Made by a program: the position numbers and the translations under genes. The notes beneath the pieces were generated by a model. The model saw only the letters and a program-made list of their open reading frames with translations, was not told the origin of the DNA and made no database searches. 64,000 nt of DNA from Nocardioides dongkuii (lineage in GTDB: Bacteria > Actinomycetota > Actinomycetes > Propionibacteriales > Nocardioidaceae), in NCBI RefSeq assembly GCF_014127485.1, contig NZ_CP059903.1, forward strand, positions 434,001-498,000. Direction: 5' to 3'. Below are positions 15,665 through 25,600 of this stretch, in pieces; positions within the stretch are counted from its first letter, which is position 1, and every line of letters begins with the position of its first letter.

Positions 15665-16005
15665 GGGTGCGTGCCGAGCGCGGCTCCGCGAGCGTGCCGG
15701 CCGTCGCGTGCCTCGCGGTGCTGCTCCTCGTCGGTGCCGCCCTGGGCGCGGTGGCCGCCCTCGTCGTCGCGCACCGCGCGGCGCAGTCCGCGGCCGACCT
15801 GGGGGCGCTGGCGGCCGCTGTGGCACTCGCGGACGGCGACGACGGGTGCGCCGCGGCCGGCGCGGTCGCCGCCGCCAACGCCGCCCGGCTGACCGGGTGC
15901 GCGGTCGAGGGCCGCGACGTGCGCGTCACGGTCGCGGTCGACGGCCCGCGGTGGCTGGGGCTCGACGTCGACCCGACCGCGGAGGCCCGGGCCGGACCGG
16001 CCTGA
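15661..16005 (+). CDS. TadE/TadG-like protein, helicase/secretion neighbourhood family
   Basis: 114 residues. The start VRVRAERGSASVPAVACLAVLLLVGAAL resembles a pilin leader and helix, but the Glu at +5 is missing, so peptidase processing is uncertain. HRAAQSAADLGALAAA and two cysteines (DDGCAAA, TGCAVEG) follow, matching the small TadE-like proteins that sit between tad genes and the DEAH helicase in actinobacteria. It is the last gene of the tad operon. GTG overlaps the previous stop. Confidence 0.78.
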   Translation: MRVRAERGSASVPAVACLAVLLLVGAALGAVAALVVAHRAAQSAADLGALAAAVALADGDDGCAAAGAVAAANAARLTGCAVEGRDVRVTVAVDGPRWLGLDVDPTAEARAGPA

Positions 16006-16034
16006 GCGGGTGCGGCGTGCGGGTCGGGTGTGCG

Positions 16035-16349
16035 TCAGCCGCGCGGGTGGTCGCGGGCGTCGTCGTTGTCGCGGTGCCGCTCGCGGTCGGCCACCTCGAG
16101 CTTCGAGGAGAGCTCCTCGAGGCGCTTGCTCTCCCGGCGCTGGCGCAGCGACCGCTTCGTGCCGTACTTCAGGATCCCGAAGCCCCACAGCACCGCCAGG
16201 CCGGCGCCGACCCCGAGCAGGAACAGCGTCAGCACGCCCACCTCGGTGCCGAGGATCTCGACGGCCCCGCCGTCGACCTCGGCGGTGAAGACCGCGGCGA
16301 CGATGACCAGGGCGCCGGCGCCGATGAGGAGGAGTCCGAGGAGCAGCAT
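16035..16349 (-). CDS. Small two-helix membrane protein with coiled-coil tail
   Basis: 104 residues: hydrophobic helices at about 2-22 and 36-60, then a basic stretch KYGTKRSLRQRRESKRLEEL and a charged coiled-coil-like tail ending rich in Asp, His and Arg. Family not recognised. The ATG at 16349 is preceded by TAGCCT with a 6-nt gap, and that TAG is also the stop codon of the helicase gene upstream. It may therefore be made from its own leaderless message as well as by read-through. Confidence 0.65.
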   Translation of the reverse strand: MLLLGLLLIGAGALVIVAAVFTAEVDGGAVEILGTEVGVLTLFLLGVGAGLAVLWGFGILKYGTKRSLRQRRESKRLEELSSKLEVADRERHRDNDDARDHPRG

Positions 16350-16355
16350 GCGGGG

Positions 16356-16361
16356 AGGCTA
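16356..16361 (-). promoter_or_regulatory. -10 hexamer TAGCCT containing the helicase stop codon
   Basis: On the minus strand the helicase ends GAG-TAG, and the TAG is the first half of TAGCCT, followed by 6 nt and the ATG at 16349. The same stop-codon/-10 fusion occurs at 49554. Confidence 0.5.
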
Positions 16362-18686
16362 CTCGGGCGGGGCGCCCGCCAGCAGCAGGTCCAGCAGCGC
16401 GGCCGCCCCGGCCTTGTCGAGCGGGTTGTTCTGGTTGCCGCACTTGGGCGACTGGATGCACGACGGGCATCCCTCGAGGCACCCGCAGGCGACGATCGCG
16501 TCGCGGGTCGCCGAGAGCCAGGCCCGCGCGGCCGCGAAGCCGCGCTCGGCGAAGCCGGCTCCCCCGGGGTGGCCGTCGTAGACGAAGACGGTCAGCACAC
16601 CGGTGTCGGGGTGGACCGCGGTCGAGACGCCGCCGATGTCCCACCGGTCGCAGGTCGCGAACAACGGGAGCAGGCCGATCGAGCAGTGCTCGGCCGCGTG
16701 GGCCGCGCCGGGCAGGTCGGCGGTGGCCAGCCCGCTCTCGGCGAGCACGTGGTCCGGGACGGTCCACCAGACCGAGGCGGTGCGCAGCGTGCGCACCGGC
16801 AGGTCGAGCGGCTCCTCGGCGATCACCTCGCCGCTGGGCTGGCGGCGCTTGAGGAAGGAGACGACCTGGTGGCTGACGTCGACCTCGCCGAAGGAGAGCC
16901 GGCAGCCGCCCCAGTCGCGGTGGTCGCGCTCGCGGACGATCGAGATCTCGGTGAGCTCGCGGGCCGAGGTGGAGTAGACGGGGTCGGCGCGGCTCATCTC
17001 GGCGACGTGCTCCTCGAGGTCGAGCGACTCGACGAGCCAGGTCTCCCCGCGGTGCACGTAGACCGCGCCGGGGTGGGCGGAGGAGTGCGCCCCGGCGGCG
17101 TCGACGGTGCCGACGACCCGGCCGGTGCCGGCCTCGACCAGCTGCACCGGCGACCCGCCGGCCGAGCGGATGTCGGTGAGGTCGGCGGCCCGCCGGCGGT
17201 CGGTCCAGAACCAGCCGCGGGGACGGCGGCGCAGCAGCCCCGACGTGGTCAGCGCGTCGACGACGTCGCGCGCGCCCGGCCCGAACATCGGCAGGTCGGC
17301 CTCGGTGAGCGGCGCCTCCTGCGCGGCCGCGCACAGGTGCGGGCCGAGGACGTAGGGGTTGCCGGGGTCGAAGACGGTCGCCTCGACCGGGCGGCCGAGC
17401 AGCGCCTCGGGATGGTGGACGAGGTAGGTGTCGAGCGGGTCGTCGCGGGCGATCAGCACCCCGAGGGCGTCCTGGCCCTCGCGGCCGGCGCGGCCCAGCT
17501 GCTGCCACAGCGCCGCGCGGGTGCCGGGGAAGCCGGCCATCAGCACCGCGTCCAGCCCGCTCACGTCGATGCCGAGCTCGAGCGCGTTGGTGGCCGCGAG
17601 GCCGAGCAGGTCGCCACGGCGGAGTGCGTCCTCGATGGCGCGGCGCTCCTCGGGCAGGTAGCCGCCGCGGTAGGCCGCGACCCGGGAGGACAGCGACGGG
17701 TCGACCTCGCCGAGCAGCTCGGCCGCGGTCATCGCGACGTGCTCGACCCCGCGCCGCGAGCGGACGAAGGCGAGGGTGCGCACGCCGTCGAGCACCAGGT
17801 CGGTGAGCAGGTCGGCGGTCTCCGAGGACGCCGCCCGGCGCACGGGGGCGCCGTTCTCGCCGGTGTGCGCGGTGAACGGGGGCTCCCACAGCGCCAGCGA
17901 GACCTGGCCGCGGGGCGAGGCGTCGCCGGTCACCGCGAGCACGTCGAGCCCGGTGAGCCGCCCGGCGGCGACCTCCGGCTCGGCCACGGTGGCCGAGGCC
18001 AGCACGAACGTCGGGTGCGCGCCGTACGACGCGCAGATCCGCCGCAGCCGGCGCAGCACGTGGGAGACGTGGGCGCCGAACACCCCGCGGTAGTGGTGGC
18101 ACTCGTCGACCACGACGTAGGCCAGCGACCCGAGGAACGCCGACCACCGCGCGTGGCCGGGCAGCAGCGAGCGGTGCAGCATGTCGGGGTTGGTCAGGAC
18201 GTACTCGGCGTGGTCGCGCGCCCAGTCGCGCTGGTCGCGGCCGCTGTCACCGTCGTGGGTCGTGGTGCGGACGTCGAGCCCCAGCCCGGTGAGCGAGGTC
18301 AGCTGGTCCTGGGCCAGCGCCTTGGTCGGCGCGACGTAGAGGACGGTGGCGCCGCGGCGCCCGCGCGGGCCGCGCGCCTCGCGGATCCGGGAGAGCGCCG
18401 GGAGCTGGTAGGCGAGGGACTTGCCGGAGGCCGTGCCGGTGGCGAGGACGACGTGCTGCCCGTGGTGGGCCGCGTCGGCGGCCGCGGCCTGGTGCCGCCA
18501 GGGGGAGGAGATGCCACGCGCCTCGAAGGCCGCCACCACGTCGGGCGCGGCCCACGCGGGCCAGGCGGCGCGCTCGCCCGCGCGCGCCGGCAGCACCTCG
18601 AGGTGGGTCATCCGGTCCTCGCGGCCCGGCACCGCCGCGAGCCGCGCGAGCCGCGCCGAGACCGGGGTGCTGGCGGTCGTGGTCAC
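16359..18686 (-). CDS. DEAH-box helicase with DUF1998-type C-terminus (MrfA/Hrq1-like)
   Basis: 775 residues. N-terminal helicase domain: motif [10 protein letters not shown], motif Ia [12 protein letters not shown], motif [11 protein letters not shown], motif III ASATV. Second domain: [26 protein letters not shown] and [10 protein letters not shown]. The C-terminal part ends with a four-cysteine cluster [14 protein letters not shown], the DUF1998/MrfA signature that probably binds zinc. Bacillus MrfA is a mitomycin repair factor and Hrq1 acts on crosslinks, so a DNA repair role is plausible. In actinobacteria it stands next to tad genes and bldG, as here. GTG start. Confidence 0.88.
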   Translation of the reverse strand: MTTTASTPVSARLARLAAVPGREDRMTHLEVLPARAGERAAWPAWAAPDVVAAFEARGISSPWRHQAAAADAAHHGQHVVLATGTASGKSLAYQLPALSRIREARGPRGRRGATVLYVAPTKALAQDQLTSLTGLGLDVRTTTHDGDSGRDQRDWARDHAEYVLTNPDMLHRSLLPGHARWSAFLGSLAYVVVDECHHYRGVFGAHVSHVLRRLRRICASYGAHPTFVLASATVAEPEVAAGRLTGLDVLAVTGDASPRGQVSLALWEPPFTAHTGENGAPVRRAASSETADLLTDLVLDGVRTLAFVRSRRGVEHVAMTAAELLGEVDPSLSSRVAAYRGGYLPEERRAIEDALRRGDLLGLAATNALELGIDVSGLDAVLMAGFPGTRAALWQQLGRAGREGQDALGVLIARDDPLDTYLVHHPEALLGRPVEATVFDPGNPYVLGPHLCAAAQEAPLTEADLPMFGPGARDVVDALTTSGLLRRRPRGWFWTDRRRAADLTDIRSAGGSPVQLVEAGTGRVVGTVDAAGAHSSAHPGAVYVHRGETWLVESLDLEEHVAEMSRADPVYSTSARELTEISIVRERDHRDWGGCRLSFGEVDVSHQVVSFLKRRQPSGEVIAEEPLDLPVRTLRTASVWWTVPDHVLAESGLATADLPGAAHAAEHCSIGLLPLFATCDRWDIGGVSTAVHPDTGVLTVFVYDGHPGGAGFAERGFAAARAWLSATRDAIVACGCLEGCPSCIQSPKCGNQNNPLDKAGAAALLDLLLAGAPPE

Positions 18687-18702
18687 ACCACCGATCCTCG
18701 CA

Positions 18703-18726
18703 GGGGGCGCCGACAGCGACGCCCCC
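18703..18726. other. Inverted repeat between the divergent helicase and bldG genes
   Basis: GGGGGCG (18703-18709) pairs with CGCCCCC (18720-18726) across 10 nt. It sits 17 bp before the helicase GTG and 115 bp before bldG, so it could be an operator or a transcript-insulating hairpin. No clear promoter hexamers were recognised for bldG. Confidence 0.3.
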
Positions 18727-18841
18727 GACTGCAGGGGCTGTTCAGATCTTTGTGCGTCCGAGCGGCAGGCATGGTTTCATTGTCCGACCGGACGTGGGAC
18801 GCGCCCGGACGGCACGGCCGAAGACCTCCAGGGGAGCACAC

Positions 18842-19180
18842 GTGGACCTGACTCTTGCAACGCGCGACGTCGATGGGAAGACCATCGTTGCCGTCGGTGG
18901 CGAGATCGACGTCTACACGGCGCCCAAGCTCCGCGACAAGATCACCGAGCTCGTCGCTGCCGGCGTCTACGACCTCGTGATCGACATGGAGGCCGTGGAG
19001 TTCCTCGACTCCACCGGGCTCGGCGTCCTGGTCGGCGGGCTGAAGAAGGTGCGCGCCCACGAGGGCTCGCTGCACCTGGTCTGCACCCAGGACCGGCTGC
19101 TGAAGATCTTCCGGATCACCGGCCTCGCGAAGGTGTTCGTCATCCACGACTCCGCCGACGCAGCGCTCGCCAGCAGCTGA
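18842..19180 (+). CDS. bldG: BldG-type anti-sigma factor antagonist (STAS)
   Basis: 112 residues, the same length class as Streptomyces Bld[16 protein letters not shown] and [28 protein letters not shown] closely match BldG, and the phosphorylated serine is present as Ser57 in DSTGLG. BldG-like proteins bind anti-sigma factors when unphosphorylated and control development and stress responses. The start GTG follows an AGGGGAG ribosome site. In Streptomyces bldG is likewise divergent from the DEAH helicase and upstream of hppA. No anti-sigma kinase is adjacent; the PP2C phosphatase at 1909 is a possible but unproven partner. Confidence 0.93.
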   Translation: MDLTLATRDVDGKTIVAVGGEIDVYTAPKLRDKITELVAAGVYDLVIDMEAVEFLDSTGLGVLVGGLKKVRAHEGSLHLVCTQDRLLKIFRITGLAKVFVIHDSADAALASS

Positions 19181-19193
19181 CAGCTTCCACCTC

Positions 19194-19232
19194 ACGCCCC
19201 GGACGGCCGCCTCGACGCGGACGCCGGGGCGT
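19194..19232 (+). terminator. Hairpin after bldG
   Basis: ACGCCCCGG (19194-19202) pairs with CCGGGGCGT (19224-19232), and an inner CCGC/GCGG pair extends the structure. It starts 13 bp after the bldG stop; no long U tract follows. Confidence 0.6.
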
Positions 19233-19275
19233 CGTCGTTCCCTGGGGGAGTGCGCGGCACCACGCAGGTGACACG

Positions 19276-19329
19276 GGTGTGGTCCCGGTCACACCGTGCT
19301 GCGTGACGTACGTCTCGTCTGCGTAGACT
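19276..19329 (+). promoter_or_regulatory. hppA promoter region: inverted repeat and -10 hexamer
   Basis: GGTGTG (19276-19281) and CACACC (19290-19295) form a dyad, possibly an operator. TAGACT (19324-19329) is a good -10 element, without a clear -35. A strong AGGAGG (19370-19375) then precedes the hppA ATG at 19383, so this gene has a leader of roughly 45 nt. Confidence 0.4.
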
Positions 19330-19382
19330 CCGGCTCGTCCTGAGACCTGCTCCACCCCCCCCAGCCTGCAGGAGGAAAACAC

Positions 19383-21740
19383 ATGACGGGGATCGCTCCC
19401 GCTGTCGTGGAAGTCTCCGGCGGCAACCTCGTCCTGGTCATCGTCGTCGCCCTCATCGCGCTCGGCGCGCTGGCGATGGCTGCGATGTTCCGCCAGGAAG
19501 TGCTTGCTGCCGGTGAAGGCACCGACAACATGAAGGCCATCGCACAAGCGGTGCAGGAGGGCGCCGACGCCTACCTGACCCGGCAGTTCCGGACGCTGGC
19601 GATCTTCGCCGCCCTGGCGTTCTTCGCCCTGCTCGCCCTGCCCGCCGACGACGCGACGGTGCGGATCTTCCGGTCGGTCTTCTTCGTCGTCGGTGCGGGC
19701 TTCTCGGCCGCGGTCGGGTACCTCGGCATGTCGCTGGCGGTCCGCGCCAACCTCCGCGTGGCTGCGGCCGCCAACACCTCCGGGCGCGAGGTGGCCATGA
19801 ACATCGGCCTGCGCACCGGCGCGATGGTCGGCATGCTCACGGTGGGTCTGGGACTGCTCGGCGCGAGCCTGGTGGTGATCTTCTTCGAGGCCGACGCGCC
19901 CGAGGTGCTGGAGGGCTTCGGCTTCGGCGCCGCCCTGCTGGCGATGTTCATGCGCGTCGGCGGCGGCATCTTCACCAAGGCCGCCGACGTCGGCGCCGAC
20001 CTGGTCGGCAAGGTCGAGCACAACATCCCCGAGGACGACCCGCGCAACGCGGCCACCATCGCCGACAACGTCGGCGACAACGTGGGCGACTGCGCCGGCA
20101 TGGCCGCCGACCTCTTCGAGTCCTACGCCGTCACGCTGGTCGCCGCGCTGATCCTCGGCTCCCAGGCGTTCGGCGACGCCGGCCTGGTCTTCCCGCTGCT
20201 GGTCCCCGCGATCGGTGCGCTGACCGCCGTGGCCGGGGTCTACCTGACCCGCCCGAAGGTGGGGGAGAGCGGGCTGACGACCATCAACAAGTCCTTCTAC
20301 ATCTCCTCGGCCATCGCGGCCGTCGCCTCCGTGGTGGTCGCCTTCGTCTACCTCCCGACGAAGTTCTCCGAGCTCTCCGGCCTGCGCAGCAACACCCTCG
20401 ACGAGGTCGTCGGCGGCTCCCCCGAGGGCAACCCGGCCCTGATCGCGGCGACCGCCGTGGTCATCGGCATCGTGATGGCGGCCGGCATCCTGGCGCTCAC
20501 CGGCTACTACACCGGCACCGAGTACCGCCCGGTCAAGGACGTCGGCAAGACGTCGATGACCGGCGCCGCGACGGTGATCCTCTCCGGGCTCTCGGTCGGG
20601 TTCGAGTCGGCGGTCTACACGACGCTCGTCATCGGCGCGGCCGTCTTCGGGTCCTTCCTGCTCGGCGGCGCCTCGCTCACCGTCTCGCTCTTCGCGGTCG
20701 CGCTGGCCGGGTGCGGCCTGCTGACCACCGTCGGCGTGATCGTCGCCATGGACACCTTCGGCCCGGTCTCGGACAACGCGCAGGGCGTGGCCGAGATGTC
20801 CGGCGACGTCAGCCCCGAGGGCGCCCAGATCCTCACCGAGCTCGACGCGGTCGGCAACACCACCAAGGCGATCACCAAGGGCATCGCGATCGCCACGGCG
20901 GTGCTGGCGGCGACGGCGCTGTTCGGCTCGTACGCCACCTCGGCGTTCGAGGCCCTCGAGGACGCGCGTCCCGAGGCCGACGAGTTCTCGCTCGCCGACT
21001 TCTTCGTCTTCAACCCCGCCGTCCTCGTCGGTGTCCTGCTGGGTGCCGCGGTGGTCTTCCTCTTCTCGGGCCTGGCCATCAACGCGGTCGCCCGCGCGGC
21101 CGGCGCGGTCGTCTACGAGGTGCGCCGCCAGTTCCGCGAGATCCCCGGGATCATGGAGGGCACCGGTCGTCCGGAGTACGGCAAGGTCGTCGACATCGTC
21201 ACCAAGGACTCCCTGCGCGAGCTGATCACGCCGGGCATCCTGGCGGTCTTCGCCCCGATCGCGGTCGGCTTCGGCCTCGGCGTCACGGCGCTCGCCGGCT
21301 TCCTCGCCGGCGCGATCGGCACCGGCACCCTGATGGCGGTCTTCCTGGCCAACGCCGGTGGCGCGTGGGACAACGCGAAGAAGCTCGTCGAGGACGGCCA
21401 CCACGGCGGCAAGGGATCGCCGGCCCACGAGGCGACGGTCATCGGCGACACGGTCGGCGACCCGTTCAAGGACACCGCCGGCCCGGCCATCAACCCGCTG
21501 ATCAAGGTGATGAACCTGGTCTCGCTGCTCATCGCCAGCGCGGTGGTCTCGCTCAGCGTCGGCGAGGACCAGAACGACGTCGCGCGGATCGCGATCGCGC
21601 TGGTCTCGACCGCGATCATCGCGGCCGCGATCTACGTCTCCAAGCAGCGGGCGGTCACCATCGGCGACGACGCCCCGCCGCCGCCCCCGCCGGCGCCGCC
21701 GACCTCCACGGTCGACCCGTCGCCGACGGTGCAGATGTAG
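19383..21740 (+). CDS. hppA: H+-translocating inorganic pyrophosphatase
   Basis: 785 residues, about 16 membrane helices, full family length. The catalytic loop is intact: GGGIFTKAADVGADLVGKVE, then EDDPRNAATIADNVGDNVGDCAGMAADLFESY, and near the C-terminus the second substrate loop with DTVGDPFKDTAGPAINPLIK. The protein couples PPi hydrolysis to proton export across the cytoplasmic membrane. The site that separates K+-dependent from K+-independent forms reads GNTTKA; a Lys there is typical of the K+-independent class. The C-terminal tail is proline-rich. Strong AGGAGG ribosome site. Position after bldG matches Streptomyces. Confidence 0.96.
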   Translation: MTGIAPAVVEVSGGNLVLVIVVALIALGALAMAAMFRQEVLAAGEGTDNMKAIAQAVQEGADAYLTRQFRTLAIFAALAFFALLALPADDATVRIFRSVFFVVGAGFSAAVGYLGMSLAVRANLRVAAAANTSGREVAMNIGLRTGAMVGMLTVGLGLLGASLVVIFFEADAPEVLEGFGFGAALLAMFMRVGGGIFTKAADVGADLVGKVEHNIPEDDPRNAATIADNVGDNVGDCAGMAADLFESYAVTLVAALILGSQAFGDAGLVFPLLVPAIGALTAVAGVYLTRPKVGESGLTTINKSFYISSAIAAVASVVVAFVYLPTKFSELSGLRSNTLDEVVGGSPEGNPALIAATAVVIGIVMAAGILALTGYYTGTEYRPVKDVGKTSMTGAATVILSGLSVGFESAVYTTLVIGAAVFGSFLLGGASLTVSLFAVALAGCGLLTTVGVIVAMDTFGPVSDNAQGVAEMSGDVSPEGAQILTELDAVGNTTKAITKGIAIATAVLAATALFGSYATSAFEALEDARPEADEFSLADFFVFNPAVLVGVLLGAAVVFLFSGLAINAVARAAGAVVYEVRRQFREIPGIMEGTGRPEYGKVVDIVTKDSLRELITPGILAVFAPIAVGFGLGVTALAGFLAGAIGTGTLMAVFLANAGGAWDNAKKLVEDGHHGGKGSPAHEATVIGDTVGDPFKDTAGPAINPLIKVMNLVSLLIASAVVSLSVGEDQNDVARIAIALVSTAIIAAAIYVSKQRAVTIGDDAPPPPPPAPPTSTVDPSPTVQM

Positions 21741-21763
21741 CCGAGCAGCAGCAGCACGACGCG

Positions 21764-21797
21764 GAGCGCGTCCCCGGTCTGGTCCGGGGGCGCGCTC
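21764..21797. terminator. Strong hairpin between convergent hppA and the YnfA-like gene
   Basis: GAGCGCGTCCCCGG (21764-21777) pairs along 14 bp with CCGGGGGCGCGCTC (21784-21797), with one U-G wobble and a 6-nt loop. It lies between convergent genes and should act in both directions. Confidence 0.8.
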
Positions 21798-21827
21798 CTC
21801 GCATGCGGGGCGTGCCCGGACCGACGC

Positions 21828-22166
21828 TCAGGCGGTGCGGGGCGCGTACATGATCAGCGCGACCCCCGCCAGGCACACCAGCGAGCCGACGACGTCGTAC
21901 CGGTCCGGCCGGAAGCCGTCCACCGCCATCCCCCAGGCCAGCGACCCGGCGACGAACACCCCGCCGTACGCCGCGAGGATCCGGCCGAAGTGCGCGTCGG
22001 GCTGGAGGGTCGCCACGAACCCGTAGGCGCCGAGCGCGAGGACGCCCGCGCCGATCCACACCCACCCGCGGTGCTCGCGGACGCCCTGCCAGACCAGCCA
22101 GGCGCCGCCGATCTCGGCGAGCGCGGCGAGCAGGAACAGGGCCAGGGAGCGCACGACGTCGGTCAC
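21828..22166 (-). CDS. YnfA/UPF0060 family small membrane protein
   Basis: 112 residues with four hydrophobic helices spread over the whole length, the size and topology of UPF0060. Typical stretches are [36 protein letters not shown] and [23 protein letters not shown]. The family is related to small multidrug resistance transporters but has no firm function. The GTG at 22166 is preceded by a weak CACCCT hexamer 7 nt upstream. It is monocistronic and convergent with hppA. Confidence 0.9.
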   Translation of the reverse strand: MTDVVRSLALFLLAALAEIGGAWLVWQGVREHRGWVWIGAGVLALGAYGFVATLQPDAHFGRILAAYGGVFVAGSLAWGMAVDGFRPDRYDVVGSLVCLAGVALIMYAPRTA

Positions 22167-22179
22167 GCCGCCCAGGGTG

Positions 22180-22632
22180 TCAGCCCGCGGGCGGAGTGGG
22201 CGAAGCGTCCGGCTCGACCGGCTCGACCGGCTCGACCTGGAGCGTGGCGACCTCGTCGTGGGAGCCGGCGTCGACCACGGTCACGGTGACCGGCTCCCCG
22301 GCCGGGCGGCCGACGAGGCGCAGGACGGCCTCCTCGCCGGCGGCCAGCTCGACCTGGGTGGGGGCGATGCCGACGATGCCGGGCGGTGTCACGGACAGCA
22401 GGTAGCGGCCGCGCCTCGTCCCGTGGTGGGTGAGGACCAGCTCGGGCGGGGCCCCCGGGTCGTGCACCTCGAGGCGCTCGAGGGTCACGGGCGTCTCGGC
22501 CGACGGGTTCGCGGACGAGGAGCCGCCGGTACCTTCCGGGCCCACGGGGTCGTCGTCGTCCGAGCAGCCCGCGGCCAGCACGAGGACGGCGGCGAGCGCC
22601 GCGGCGGTGCGGGCGGCGTGGCGAGGGCGCAT
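22180..22632 (-). CDS. Putative lipoprotein downstream of the giant surface protein
   Basis: 150 residues. A lipoprotein signal peptide is clear: basic start, hydrophobic helix and lipobox LAAGC, with Cys23 as the lipid site, followed by an Asp-rich SDDDD spacer and a Ser/Gly-rich linker. The mature part looks beta-rich ([44 protein letters not shown]), like a small Ig-type fold, and the tail is Pro/Glu-rich. No family recognised. It starts 8 bp after the stop of the large secreted protein, so the two are probably co-transcribed and may work together at the cell surface. Confidence 0.75.
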   Translation of the reverse strand: MRPRHAARTAAALAAVLVLAAGCSDDDDPVGPEGTGGSSSANPSAETPVTLERLEVHDPGAPPELVLTHHGTRRGRYLLSVTPPGIVGIAPTQVELAAGEEAVLRLVGRPAGEPVTVTVVDAGSHDEVATLQVEPVEPVEPDASPTPPAG

Positions 22633-22640
22633 GGGAGCCG

Positions 22641-25600
22641 CTACCTCTTGGTGCTCTTCACGACCTTGAGCGTGACGACCTTCGACGCCGAGGCCCCGAC
22701 CGTGGGTCCGCCGAGGAAGGCCGCGGACAGCCGGTGCTTGCCCTTCTTCAGCTTCATCAGCGTCACCGTCAGCACGCCCTTGCGCGCCGCGGCCAGCGAG
22801 ACCGTCAGGAGCTTCTTCTTCCCGTCGTAGACCACCACCCGCCCGGCAGGACCGGCCAGGCCGGACGCCGCCACCGTGATGGTGAGGACCGCCTTCTTGC
22901 CGGCCTTGATCGACGTCTTGGCCAGCCTGACCCTCGTGGTCGAGACCAGCTTGGCGACCGGGACCGCCGCGCTGCCTGCCGACGCCGGCGCGTGCCCGGC
23001 CCGCGTGGCGGTGACCCGGACGGAGAGGGTCCGACCGGCGTCCGCCGCGACGACCCGGTACGTCGACGCGGTGGCCCCCGCGATCGCGCTGCCGTTGCGC
23101 AGCCACTGGTGGCCGAAGGTGAGTCCCTCGGCGTCCCAGGTGCCCGTCGTCGAGGCCAGCGTCCTGCCGACCGCTGCCGTGCCGGTGATCACGGGCAGCG
23201 CCTGGTTGCCGGCGGCGTCGCCCTGCACGGCCGTGATCTCGGTGCTGGTGCTGGTGCCGTCGGCGTACCCGGCCCTGGTGCCGGTGTAGCGGACCGTGAT
23301 GGCCTGGCCGACGTCCTCGGGCCGGACGTCGTACGTCGTGCCGGTGGCGCCCTCGATCGGCGCGGTTCCCCGGAACCACTGCCGGGTCTCGGTGACGCCC
23401 GCGACGGACCACGTCGGGGCGGTCGCGGTCAGCGTGCTGCCGACCTTGCCCGACCCGGTGATGACGACTGCCGTGGTCGCCGTCGGGGCGTCGCCCACGA
23501 GGGTGGTCACGCCAGGCGTGGTGGTCACGCCGTCGGTGTGACCGGCGAGGGTCCCGGTGAACCGGGCGACGACGGTCCTGCCGAGGTCCGAGGGGAGCAC
23601 CGTGTAGCTGGTGCCGGTCGCGCCGTCGACGACGGCGCCGTCGACCAGCCAGGCGACGGTCGTGGTGACGCCCTCCTTGCTCCAGGCCGGGACGGCCGCG
23701 GTCAGCGCGGTGCCGACCTTGCCGCTGCCGGTGAGGGGCCCGGGCGTCGCGGTCGGGGCGTCGCCGGCCTGGCCGACGACCCCGTTGCTGGTGCTGGTGC
23801 CGTCGGCGTACCCGTTCCTGGCGCCGGTGTAGCGCACCGTGATCACCGTCCCGAGGTCGCTCGGGAGCACCTCGTACGTCGTGCCGGTGGCCCCGGGGAC
23901 CACCGCGTCGTCGCGGAACCACTGGTGGCTGTCGGTGACGCCCGGCATCGACCAGGTCGGCGCCGTCGCGGTGAGCTGGGTGCCCACCTTGCCGGAGCCG
24001 GCCAGTGCCGCGGCCGTGGTGGCGGTCGGGGCGTCGCCCAGCAGGCCGGTGACGGCGGTGCTGGTGCTGGTGCCGTTGCTGAAGCCGGCCTTCGTGCCGG
24101 TGTAGCGGACCGTGACGGTCCGGCCCACGTCCTCGGGCTGGACGTCGTACGTCGTGCCGGTGGCGCCCTCGATCGGCGCGGTTCCCCGGAACCACTGCCG
24201 GGTCTCGGTGACGTCCGAGACGGACCACGTCGGGGCGGTCGCGGTCAGCGTGCTGCCGACCTTGCCCGACCCCGCGATGGCGGCCGGGACGGTCGCCCTC
24301 GGAGCCGCGAGGATCCGCACCGAGGCGATCTCGGTGGTGTGCTCGTGGCCCGGGGCCCAGGCCCGCACGTGCGCCTGGATCCGCCTGCCGGCGTCGCCCC
24401 GCCGGACGACGTACGTCGTGCCCGTGCCGACCTGCCGGCCGGTGCGGGCGCGCCGCCACGAGACATGCAGCTCGAGGTCGGGGTCCGCCGCGCCGTCGAC
24501 CGTCCAGGTGCCCGGGTCGACGGTGAGCGTCGCGCCCACCTGCGGCTCGCCGGAGATGACCGGGTAGGTCACCGGGTCGGGGGCGGCACCGCGCGGCTCG
24601 AAGCCGTCGAAGTGGAACCGGTAGCGACCGGGCTGGTCGGAGCCGAGGCTGTGGTGGATGAGCCCGGTCTCCACGGAGTCGGCGTACCCGCCCTCGGCGG
24701 CACCCGGGAAGAGGGTCCGCGTCCCGAAGTCGCCCTCACCGTCGTCCCAGCCGGCCCGCTCGTCGCCGTCGGCGGACGGGATGCTGTCGTAGTTGTAGGT
24801 GACGTCGAGGCCGCCGGCCGGGTCCTCGGTGAGCAGGACCTGGTAGGAGTCGGCGTCGGACCTCAGGGTGCCGTCCTGCTCCTCGGCGGGGCTGCCGACC
24901 TGCACGCACAGCGTGCCTCCGTCGGGTGAGATGCCCCAGGTCCGCCAGTAGGTGTTGCCGGTCCCGAGCATCGGCGCCAGCGCCGCGTCGCGGTTGAGCG
25001 CCTCGAAGGGCACCGGGGCGGCCCGGTCGTCGCGGTGGATCGCGCCGTCGTGGTCGAGGGACAGCGCGCGGTCACCGAACTGCACGGAGCTCGTGCGGCG
25101 AGCCAGGCAGTACTCCCGCCGCTCCCCGGAGACCGTGCCGACCGCCCCCCACTGCGGGGCCATGGCGAAGTCGTGCACCAGGTCGGCGCCACCGACCTCC
25201 AGCAGGGCCTCGTGGTCGGAGTAGGCGGAGCGGTGGGCGAACACCGACAGGTCGGTCTCCCGGGCGACGCGGACCGCGTAACGCCCCTCCGGTCCGGTGG
25301 TGTCGGACGCCGTCCAGGCGCTGGGCACCCCGGTGGCCTCGTAGAAGCTGACGTCGACGTCGGCGAGCGGGTCGCCGGTGCTGCCCGTGACGGTGCCGGT
25401 GACCAGCACGCCCCTCAGCAGCTCGATGTCGATGCCGACGGTGGGGTTGACGTCGGCGCTCACCGCGAAGACGCCCTCGGACTCGACGGAGGTCGGCCGA
25501 ACGCCGCCACGCCAGGAGGTGATGTACGACGGGGTCTCCTCGTCCCAGGCGACGTGCTGCGCCGACACGGCGTACGTGCCGGCGGGGACGTGGGAGAAGG

